Assembly (NCBI RefSeq): GCF_026151205.1
Contig: NC_087082.1
Coordinates: 7,633,908 to 7,697,907 of the forward strand
Origin: Bolinopsis microptera
Taxonomy: Eukaryota; Ctenophora; Tentaculata; Lobata; Bolinopsidae
DNA: 64,000 nucleotides
Reading direction: 5' to 3'
A program made the translations under genes and the position numbers. This document shows, one piece after another, positions 11,909-24,400 of this stretch. Positions within the stretch are counted from its first letter, which is position 1, and each line of letters begins with the position of its first letter. Below the pieces are notes generated by a model. It had not been told where the DNA came from, ran no database searches, and was given only the letters and a program-made list of their open reading frames with translations.

Positions 11909-12421
11909 CTGAAACACAAGGTTATATCATGTTAACGTCTTGCTGAAACACAAGGTTATATCATGTTAACATCTTGCTGAAACACAAGGTATATCATGTT
12001 AACATCTTGCTGAAACACAAGGTATATCATGTTAACGTCTTGCTGAAACACAAGGCTATATCATGTTAACATCTTGCTGAAACACAAGGTATATCATGTT
12101 AACGTCTTGCTGAAACACAAGGTTATATCATGTTAACTTCTTGCTGAAACACAAGGTTATATCATGTTAACATTTTGCTGAAACACAAGGTATATCATGA
12201 CTCAGTGGCGTAACGAAAATGCGCTGCCCTGTTGGCGACCCTCCCCTTTTGGCGCCCCTCCCTGCAATTGAACAAATTAGGTGATTTTGGAGGATACGCC
12301 GGTAAAATCTCTAAAAAAAGTGCGTTTCTAGAGCAGAACGTGCAGTTTTGCTAGTACCTCAGTTAAGTTTTTCAAAATTGTCCCACATTCAAACGACGAT
12401 TTTGCGCCCCCCTAAGATTGC

Positions 12422-12464
<43 letters not shown>

Positions 12465-15400
12465 CACGGCGGGGTCAGCGGGGCCCTTCGTTACACCACT
12501 GTATCATGTTAACATCTTGCTGAAACACAAGGATATATCATGTTAACTTGGCATTTCTAATCATTAAAGCGGCGGGTTTTAATTAATTTCACCAAAGAAA
12601 TACGATTTTGAAGGGAAGTTTCACCATAACACGATTGGAACATTTATCCGAGTTTTCACAATATTTTGGGTTGTCATTGTGCATATCATTATATTTAAAG
12701 GAAACTCGAGATGTCACATGTCTTCTTGATAAGAACTAAGATTGTGTTAAAAGTAACCGGATACTCGGCTAGTGTTTAGATAAGCGCACTTAGTTGTATG
12801 CTCATTTCTCATAGCCGGAATATTGTTCTCTTTTTTAGCATAACCTTTTTTCTCTTTTAAATTATCAACCTATCAACTATTCACGCATTTTGGTATGTTA
12901 TAAATCTAAAATTGGTGCATGGATAAGTAGAAATTGATAGGCATTTGTCTTACGATCGGTAAAAATCATCATCATTAACTGCGATAGTGAAGTCCCGGCT
13001 GTAGGCACGGGTTACACTAGTAATTATAAATCATCTGTGTATTTCACAAGTGACAAGTCACAGGCTATATTTTTCTTTGTTAACAAATGTCTCGCTTAAG
13101 ATTGCCTACTATTTTTCTAGGATTGCTGTAACAATGATGCGCAATAATATAACTCTGAAGACATGATACCATGAAACATTCCTTAACTCACACCAAAACA
13201 GTGGAACGTTTGACATTAATCCTGTTTTAACTATTAAGGCTGTTTTGTTGCATTACTGTAGTGATTTCTACCCCACCCACTAGGTGCAGACACTTACTCC
13301 CCTTACTTAATAATAATATTAATCAGTTTTATAATGTGATAACTTTTCTTAGCGATATAGTAAAAGAGCAGATAATTGGAATGAGTGATCAAATACTGAC
13401 GGATGCGGAATTATTACCACAACAATTCGCTACCTTACTTTTAAAAATAAATAAAACCATCAATCACAAAACTGCTGAACTAATCCGCTCTTTAGATAAC
13501 CTTGCGAAGAATATGTCAGGAGGAGACATACTAGAGGATGCGGCTAACTTTTATCTAAAAAGAATGGAAGAGCTTGTACCTGGCTTGAGATCATCCGAAG
13601 ATGAAATTGTGGAATCATTGTCAACTATTGAGCAAATTATATATTCTATTTGCATCTCGGGAATGCATGATCATGAGTTACGTGAAATGGAACCTGTAGA
13701 AGCACTTATGGAACTGTCTACAATGTTTGGCAAAAAACAATTTGATTTAGAGAAGTTCTCTTGGACCCAGAGCCTAAAGAAGAAACTGAGACATCCTTTA
13801 GCTATCAGAACACAGCTGGCATTAAATCATGTGCAATTTCAAAACATAAAGCTTACAGCAGAAAGAGCTACAACCTGTGCGACACTTATGATTCCTAAAA
13901 TACTAAGTGACGATGAGCAGCGTTACTTTTCGGAACAACGCTTCAGAGCGGAACAAGCTAAACAAGGAGGAGATTATTTCTATGAAGTCCTATGTCCTCA
14001 GCCGCGTGATCGGTATGTTGATGACTTTAAAAAAGCGCTGGAGAATCTGGAGAAAATGTGTCTAGAGTACATGAAACTAAAATAGATCAACAGTGGAATT
14101 GTAGTGCAGTACGAACTGTCACATATGTTGTCAAACAAAATCACTCACTGTTTTCATTTTTATCAAATTTAGTGAACAAAAAGTCTAATTTATAACATTA
14201 TCAAACTAAACCCTAGGATTGGAATTATACCAAACTGTTCAGCATAAAATTAGAGCCCCTCAGTCTCCAGACATTTGTTGATAATTTCAAACAAAATGAA
14301 TCTGTATTGCGTGGCACATATTATCATGTTAACATTTTGCTGAAACACAAGGTATATATCATGTTAACATCTAACTGAAACACAAGGCTATATCATGTTA
14401 ACATTTTGCTGGATTTTTCTATATTTTAGACGGCCCCAACGTTAATGTGGCTCTTGCTATGTGTTGGTTGAGCCGAATTAATTATTATATAATCAAGTTT
14501 ATTCTTCTTGTTTAGTCAGTTGTCATTCGGCCACACATTAAGCAACTTATATTGCAGTACCATTTATCAATTAGTATATCAAAATATGTCATTGTAATTT
14601 TGTATGGCTGAAATGTAACGCTTGATTTATATGTATAATAATTAATTGAATTTTCAAATTTTAAGAGGTTTGGAGTCAGTTTACAGCTTCACTTACCAGA
14701 CAACATTCTGAGATAACTTAGTTTAGACTCTCCGGGCGGTATAATATCCAGTAATTTCTCCATGTGTCTCGCTGAAATCATATCTTTTATCTTATGAACT
14801 TTATCAGTTTATCTGTCACTTAACTCTGGGCCGAGTTTTCACGTGACAGTGTGTAATAACTTCACCCACAAATTTTGCACCACATATTTAGCATATTTAA
14901 CATATTTAGCTAACATTCTTACCATATTTAGACAACCAGTCCTCGTAGGGGTGGAAGTTCTGAAAAAGTTACATTTTATTATTTTAAGCTAATCAAGGAA
15001 GTAATAACTGAAAAATTATCTCAAGTATCAAGTTTTCACTAAGCTCTAATAAAGGATTTGTAATATAACACAGTCAGAAATCTAATTTTCGATCCTTCTT
15101 TACAGTGGAGTGTGGACAATTTATTTTTATAAAATGCTGGTGTTGAAAAACTCTTCGGAGAACCTCTTTAGACCATTTCATCAGCGGTTAACCACAATTT
15201 TGAGTAAACAGCAAAGAATTATTCTTAGAAAGTCCTGATTGATATTTTGGAGAAGATAAAAGAGACAGCCCACCCTGCCTACGATTTTGTAACTTTTTAC
15301 CTACGATTTTGTTACTTCTTGTAACTTTTTCATTTAAATAATGTTACGAAATTAACAACACCGAGGTAAGGAGGATCCACTAATTTTAGAGTTTGTAGAG

Positions 15401-18400
15401 TAGTAAAGAGTTTGAAATTAAATTGTGTCTTCCAATTTTAAATACTTTTCCTAAGATGTGTAAATTAGAAGACAGTTCATTCATCCCCGTATCATAAATC
15501 GTACAAAGAATTAGTCAGTAGATTGAAAAAAGAAAGGTTTGATTCTAAGTAAATAATTAGCAAACAAAAGCAATTAACAAATACTTTATAGTCTATAAGT
15601 CTACATCAGCAGTGAATGATTTATCAATATCAAGTTTTAAAAACAAATAAACGGCATAATTTTGCATCTCCAGCGCTTTTAGACTTTCATAGAAGGTCAA
15701 GTTACATCTCTCAACCATTTATCAATATGATCCACATTTAGCTACAATAACAGAACCAACACACAAACAACTGCAACAAGAAGACTAATTAAGAATATAT
15801 ATAATTGATATTAATTATACCACATTATCACATCTCTGTCCAATCGAGGGGTGTGGTGAGGAGTCTGGTGAGTGTTGTGGCGAGTGTTCAGCACCTGAGA
15901 TGATACTCTAGAGTGGTGAGTGTTATCATTGAGTAGCTCCTCACTCTGACCCTCACTCACTCTGCTCTCCAACACAGTGCTGTACCCCAACACACCCTTT
16001 ACCCTCAGTGCTAACCTCAACAGTGCGTTATACCAAAACACCCAGAACCCTTTAAAGTTGAGCCCGTACACAATGCACTGCACGGCGGGGGTAAGGTAGC
16101 TGATAGAGTTAGCTATCTCCCCGTTAATGTGAGTCTCTATACTCAGTATCTTACAGCACGTGTGTATCACACCTGATATGTGCAGACAGAAGAACACAAA
16201 AGCCAGCAGGAGAGTGATGGACGCAGCTTTAACACACGCTGCAAAGGTCTTGACTTTAACCAAGCTAGGTTCATCAAACACAGAGTTCTGTCTTCTGAAG
16301 GTGGTGTTGACCCACTGTATAGTGAGTCGCTCTACTGAGCTTAGCTTTCTACCCTCATCTAATAGTAGGTGGTATATTGAGATACTGTTAACTACCACTA
16401 TAATGAGAATAGCACTCACCACCTGGAGTAGAATTGTTAATAGTCTCCAGATCCGTCTGTTTACAGGGTCTGGGAATGTTATCTCCCATAATTTCTGGTC
16501 AATACACGTGGGCGCGTCTCCCTGGATGTGTCGCAACACTATCGGGAACAACGACTGAACAGCAAAGAAAAGACAAGCAGCTATGAGGATTCTATTGATA
16601 GGAACTTTAACACGAGTACCAGGACTCTTAATACGGCGGATGAGGCGCAGTCTGACTACTGATATCATGCAGATAAGAAAGTAAGATATCCGGATCCACA
16701 TATCCCCGGAGAACTCTAATATCTCACACAGCACGTGATGAGAGGGGGTGTACACCTCGAACTGGGAGATACCATCCATAGTGAAGGGGAGCAGGATTAC
16801 AGCTATTATCATATCCGTCACTACTATCCAGATGTGGAGTGTTTTCATGGACTTGTTGATGGGGACACGACCAAATGTGAAGTAGATCAGCACTAGGAAG
16901 TTGGCAGGGAGCCCAATAAAGACGGTTATACTGGAGCAGAGCAGGAACATCTCCATTATCTAATCAGAGCACAGTATTCACACCACGTGACACAAACTAA
17001 CCAATCATCTTCATTAACCTGGTGGGTCGAGTTAGATTGTAAGTTGAAATCTAATATTGAGCATTTTGAAAGCGAAAATACTCGAAATTGAATAAAAATA
17101 ATTTAAACTTATTCTTAACTGGTACGCTGTTCCTCGATGGAAAGTGCTAACAAAATAATTGATAAAGCAAATTCATAGAGGCTGTAACAAATAAAGTTAA
17201 TTTAACAAAGTCACTACTATTCTAGCTTTATCGCCTTAAATTATTAACTTAATGTTTATGCAGGGTTTTCAGAGGAACTAATAGTCAGTGACTTATACGA
17301 AAGCTGACAAATACACACAGTAGATATGATAAAGGGTCCAGCACTACTACAATTCACCTGATTATTGAACCGCAGTAATACTGACGCCTAACAATATTAG
17401 CACAATAAAGAGAGAGATTTAGTAGATAAAAGAGGACACAAGACCACTTTGCACTTATTCAACATTATCTCACTTTAGCAGGAAAACATAGCTATCGGTT
17501 TATAATACTTGTCACATTAGTTGTTCACAAAGGCTGCTAACCGTGCATTATTTTTACTGGCCTAGTCACTGTGGACTTTTATCAGATCATTGTAGATTAT
17601 TACATTAAATTTGTGGGGTCCTATAATCTATATCTCCTGCTATGCTCAAACAATGTTTCTAAAAGCTACTCCACATTAACACAGTCTATACAAATATTTT
17701 ACACGTCATAATATACCTTATTACTAAGTATTAAGTGTCAGTTTCTGCCAGGTTATATAGCACACCAGTATATATAGATTAGAAAAGTAGTAAATCAGTA
17801 GCCAACGAACTGACCACACTAAAACAACTAACCAGCACCAAGACCTATAACTTAAGTCCCATATTTAATATTTATTATCATATAATATATAATGTTTATA
17901 TATAGTATATGATGTAGTTACTGAGATGAACAAAGAAATAAACAGGTGTTTTTGAAATGGACTATAGAATAAAGCATTACAATTGAGTTAGCATATACTC
18001 GACGAGTATTACATGGTTACTGAGTACTACTTAAACAACACTCGCTTGTGCCATCACATTGGTTATAAGATCAGTTATAAGATATAATGTAAGTATTAAA
18101 TAATATGTTAATATCAGAGAAACTCTCCCTGTACGTAGGGGCGACTAGTACTTAACACTATTAATGATAGTCTGCCATTGACATGATGAGATTCTGGCTT
18201 TCCAGGAATCTCCATTACTCATGAGCACTGAGCAGACGATATTATCATATTTTAAATATTAATGACGGGAGTAATTAATAATGTTAATAACAATGATGCG
18301 AATAAGATGGTTTTATCAATATTATCATATACAGGTTTGTATAATGATCAGGAATCAATATTAATATTGAAATAAGAGGGATTGGACTATTCATATTCTA

Positions 18401-21400
18401 ATCTCGCTTCAATATTTGAATATTAATTCATCAGGGCACTGGTAGAGCTGTACTGTAAATACAAAGGACCTTCTGATGTTATTATCATTAAAACTTCAGT
18501 TTACATAAAGTGTCGCTTATCAAGTTCCAATTAGTGGTAATGAACGGGGGTCAACTGTAGCGTCCAAACCACGCGCACGTGCTCTTTTCTAAAGAGCAAA
18601 TAAAACGTATTTGATTTGTCAAGATTTGTCTTGGGTCAGTAATTATGAAAGTAACTGTACATAAGCTCGCAAGTCGCAATAACAATAGAAAGTGTCAATA
18701 ATATTTCAAGTTTCAAGAAAAACAGATACATAGCTGAAGGTGGTCTGTGGTAAACAGCTATCTAGTGCTTTAGGAGTAATAAGAGTAAGTAACAGATTGG
18801 ATAAGTAAATGTAACAAATATTAAAAGTCTAGCAGGAACCCGTCTAACCCTATAGTGGTGTTAGAGTGTTAGACGGGTTCAAGAGACTAAAATAATTATT
18901 ATCTATTCAATTCGCGTTTTTGACACCACTTGGGGGTCCAAATTTTGGGCACTTCTTATTCCTTGGCCAATTTTTTATTATTTTATGCTGATTTAAAGGC
19001 CATTTAAGCATTTGAACCAGTCAACAAAGTTTTAGTTTTATATCACTTCAGGTGTTCTTTCTTCTGCCCGCAGCAAACTTAACAGGAAACTTCCGGTAAG
19101 AAATTCGGTAAGAAATTTGCGTCGACAATATCTACTGGGATGTGTCTAAACCAGCCTCTTCTAATAAATGATTTAGTCTCAAGCCAAGACATATTTAGTC
19201 TGACATAGCCCATTTGGACATATTCCTATCTTTAATAAATCTATAATATGTCTACCAGACATCAATTGCATCAGCGATAATATTGTTCATATGTTAGTAA
19301 GTACGTAAAATGAGGTGATTGAAGCGAATAAGTCACAATTCGTTACAATTGTAAACGAATACCATGTCAAGTTGGCTGAGTTTATTAATTGGGGAATTAT
19401 ATCAGACTGGAGAATATTAGATAAGTTAAATAACGGCAAATAGGTACAGTGCTGACTGGCTATTAGCCGACTGTTACCGTAACAGCCCTCTAACAGCCGG
19501 CTAATAGCTGGCTAATAGCCGGCTAATAGCTATAACAAAACCATTTTACCCACTGGAAAGTGATACGCATGGAGTTTGACAGAAGTCAATAATCAATATA
19601 TTATACTTATGGAACTATTTCCAAACAAGGTTTCCGGCTCCAGATCGTGGAGAGGAGAACCTTGTTGTAAGCAATTTGTCATTTTACACAAAACTCGGCT
19701 TGTTTTCTAATTCAATTTCCATTCATTTCTACATTCTTTACACCCAGCAAATTTTGTTTAAAAGTTGAGCGCCGACCACAGATCAAGAAAATATTATAAA
19801 ATTCATAATATGTATTTTAAAAACAGTATCATTTCTTCAACGAAATTATTAAAACAGACCAGATAGAATATAACTTGCGTGTACGGTGGATCATAAGCTA
19901 ATAAGCAGTAATAAGTATAAAACTACTCTACTATATTATATATAAGTATAAAACTACGCTACTATTATATTGTTTAGTATTTACTTTTCACAAAACATGA
20001 GGGGACCGTTTTAACCACATTTCTTAATATAAGTAAATAGTTAATTACCACTAGTCTAGTAGTCTCCCTGGTATGTGAGAAATGTGACTGGTATGTAACA
20101 ACTAACACGAGAGTCCGTTAGCAATATGGTTAGTAGTTATCATTGCTGATTGCTGACCATCATAAATACATGAATGAGCATGAGCATGCATATACATTAT
20201 ACATGAGTCTACGAACCTTATTGCGAGACCAATCGACACATTTCAAAATGAGAAATTATCAAGAATCAAGTTTGCAAGAATGCGACTGAATAGGTAAGCT
20301 TATAAGGGTACACATTGTGCTAAATATGAATATGAGATAAGTTAAGAGAGGCTAAATTTGAAATCAGTGTCGTCAGGACCTAATCGTCCATTGTCTTATC
20401 AGGTATCACGTGATCAACAAATCAATGTGTCTGAAGATGAGATATCTTCATCGGTGATCTAAGTTATAATGATTGTTATTCTCGTAGTTAGGCGCCGGAA
20501 GAAGACCCTAGCAACGAGAAAAGGGACTCCAACTCAGAAACTAATAAACTTTATCAAACATTTCACAGACTACATAGTACATACTTCTATATAATAAAAT
20601 ACTCTATAGCATAACCACTTAGTAATAGTTTAAGAGTGAAAAATATTCGGATACTGCGTTAGAGAAGGCGTTGTCTACTTCTCTTACCGCTTAGTTGAGA
20701 ATTCTAATGTTGCTGTCTTTATTTGAGGAGATGGTACAGAACGATTTCAAGAGTATAACAGTGTAATAATGATATAAACATAACTGAGTGCAGAGTACTG
20801 ACAGTCTACAATTTGTGTTGCTGTGGTTTAATAATTTACAAGCATCAGTAGGTAATGGTATTAGCTACTACTGTCTACTACTACTACTAAATTAGGATGT
20901 AGATAAGAAAATTAGCAGATAAAAAGGAAAATGACGAGATAGTGAAAGTCTATAAACTAGCAATCCTGTTGAAGATCAACTCTTAAACTTCTTAAAATCT
21001 TATACTATTGTTGCTCACGAGCAATGAACAATGTATGGTGTTCTGCTTTGTGTAATATAATAAACAAAGTAGCATTATAAAATATGTCACCGCTACAAAT
21101 AATGTTAAACCATTGATAAGATTTAATTATAAGTTTTTAATATCTAATGGATTTATACAATGTATTAGAGTCTTTACTCTCTATTATTCCTTTCACTTGT
21201 GCTCCACTTTGTGTCGAGTACACGATATAGCTCAACAAGGTAATGATATAGATTAACTACTAGGTATAACACCGTATCATTACACTTACTTAAACTCCTA
21301 AACTATCTTATTGGTAATTATAATTATTGCTAATTGCAGTTCCACCAATGATTACAAGAACTAGAAGAGCTTAAAAAGCACCAAAGCAAAATAAACCAGA

Positions 21401-24400
21401 ACATTAAGTGTCAACTCGTGGCATACCCGGAAAATATATCATCAGGTGACACTGTGATATTAAACAGGTTTCTGACAGGTTTTAGAAGGACTAATGCTCT
21501 ATAGTTGCTAAACAATGTCTTAACTTAGGACTGTCTATTCTACCACATAATCCACAGCATATTATGAAGATACTGTCTGTTCTCTTATACTACAATACCT
21601 AATGACTATAAATATCTCATGAGCTGTAATCCTGTAATCCTTACCACTTTACTGACACTGTCTCGTGTTTAACTCTTTTGCGAACCACGACACCTCTCAC
21701 TCTTCAATCAAAAGGAAGTATTTTCTTCTTTGTGTGGCAAAATTGCTTCAGAACCGTGTATTAATGCTTGTAAGCAAGGATTACTCATAAAGGATAAGTG
21801 GAAGTTCTCACCTGGATAACACCAACCTTGATAGTACTTCACAGCAACTAGCAAGGTACCTGATACTTAACTACTCCAACCTTGATAGTACTTCACAGCA
21901 ACTAGCAAGGTACCTGATACTTAACTACTCCAACCTTGATAGTACTTCACAGCAACTAGCAAGGTACCTGATACTTAACTACTCCAACCTTGATAGTACT
22001 TCACAGCAACTAGCAAGGTACCTGATACTTAACTACTCCAGAGGGAAACAATTTCAATTCCAGAAAATAGAAGCTAAACCCTAAACGGTCGGATAGCAAC
22101 TAACAAATAATATAAGCGGAAAGTTGTGTAGTAAAAATATTTTCAGGTACCATACGATTTAAATAAAACAAAGTAAGGCATTAACCACTAACCAGGTGTA
22201 GCCAGTCCACACCCTAGTTGCATAATACGAAGGACTTGTTTTAATTTTAAATGAAAAGCTCGAATAGAAAAATAGTAAAGACGTACTAAGCTCCCACTCA
22301 CTAATGAGCAATAGAGACGTACTAAGCTCCCACTCACTAATGAGTAATAGAGACGTACTAAGCTCCCACTCACTAATGAGTAATAGAGACGTACTAAGCT
22401 CCCACTCACTAATGAGTAATAGAGACGTACTAAGTTCTCCCTAACTAATAGAGTAATAGAGACGTACTAAGCTCCCACTCACTAATGAGTAATAGAGACG
22501 TACTAAGCTCCCACTCACTACTGAGTAATAGAGACGTACTAAGTTCTCCCTTACTAATGAGTAATAGAGACGTACTAAGTTCTCCCTTACTAATAGAGTA
22601 ATAGAGACGTACTAAGCTCCCACTCACTAATGAGTAATAGAGACGTACTAAGTTCTCCCTTACTAATAGAGTAATAGAGGCTTGGTAAAGCTGAATACTA
22701 AAGTAGCGACTAGTGGTCGGCTAAAGTAAGGCGTCTTGTAAGCTTTCAACAAGTGTTTGTAGTCCCAAGTAGGCGTCTAACTAACCAACCAGAAGCTCTA
22801 AATCAGACCAACTGTCCAATCCCAAGGCGGTATTTTCAAAAATTTTCTACCGCTTTCAATCCTACTAAGATTTGACAGCAAGATGAGGTGAAGAAGGTTT
22901 TTTTCACTCAACAAAGTTAAAGTTGTTCCGCGAATCATTTGGGATCAAACAGATGTTATGCAGTAAGATAGTTAGTAAATTGGTTTGAGTTGCTAGAATT
23001 AAGAATATGCGCGTCTATTTTGGGATATCCGGCACACTTTTACAAATAACCAAAAATACCGGAAAAACCTAAAGTCTCCAATACCACGGTATTATTGGTA
23101 TATTGAATATGTAATATGAGGGGGATTTCAATACGGCAAGTTGTCGACATGAGAATCATCTGTATCCTGATCCCTGGTATCTAGGTTTAGAGTGTCAAAT
23201 ATTTCATCACACAATCAACTACAACAATGAGAATTTTAGAATTCAGAGCTGAAACAATTTTGCCGGTAACTAACAAGTTAGTCATAACATTACACAATCT
23301 CCATGACCTCACATCATCTTTTTACTTTTTCCGAACCTCCTCAACACACCAGCGATCTGCCCAGCACCACCTTTTATTTATTTGACAATAAACTAAAGAG
23401 CATGTCAATGGGGCGAGATCGGTCTCATTTCATAGTCACACGGGATCTATGGTAGTCAATCTTCGGAGGGGCGCCCCCACTCAACTGCCATTGCTCTTGC
23501 AATGGTACCAGATGTATCTCTGCATTACCGGGATAGTGGCGCAAACATCTGGGCCTCAGTAGGACTCTTTGGTATTATTGAGTCGCTTGCTCTTTCGAGT
23601 CAAGTCAGTAGGTGCTGCACCAAAAAAAAAAGGAAAAAAAAAGAAACTTAACGGCACATGAAGAATGTCAGATGAACACAGTCGAATAAAGATAAAACTA
23701 TTGGATAACATGGACTCCAAATAAAGACCGTTATGGTTGCCTTGTTAATTTGTGTTGTACAGGCTCCCAAAACTAAGATCAAAACGGAGATTTGGCAAAC
23801 TTCCAGATCAGTCTGTTGAATAAGTACTGTGGAACACCGGAAGGAAATTAACCCCATAACTTACAAACTGGTTTAGTGACGTCATATAACCCACGTGACG
23901 TCATATAACCCACTTGACGTCATATAACCCACTTGACGTCATATAACCCACGTGACGTCATATAACCCACGTGACGTCATACAACCCACGTGACGTCATA
24001 ACCAGCAGACATGTCATTTAAACGACTTTCGTCCAGGAACTTTAAAGAAGACAGTAAAATTAGTCTGAGTGCCGGCCGATGAGAGTACCACACATGGATA
24101 CGACAATATATGATAATATGGTAATTAGCTAACTTACGGTTATGGCTGCTAATTTGCGACAATTGGTTGAGAAGTTGAATAATTCCCTGTCTTGTGGGGT
24201 GGACGCTGCAGACTCTTAATGAAGACTCTAAACTAACACTAGCACCCCAACTTAACAGTCACTATAGAAGTGGCTCACTGCCTCCAACAAGACACCAGCA
24301 GAAACCCCCACCCCCTCCCCTCGTAGCACCAGAGAAGGTAGTGATTATAGCACCATAGGGTTTATCAGCACTCACCAGACATCACGTACAGATTGCTAAA

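Noticed and set aside
11909-14696. An additional PYROXD2 exon between exons 6 and 7
   Set aside because: The protein is about 15 aa shorter here than the human one, but I saw no small phase-1 exon with good splice sites; the present join keeps the frame.
16160-16558. 132-codon ORF on the + strand
   Set aside because: Antisense shadow of the GPCR coding sequence.
21828-22678. CRISPR-like regularly spaced repeats
   Set aside because: The units are directly adjacent tandem repeats without unique spacers, and the genome is an animal's.
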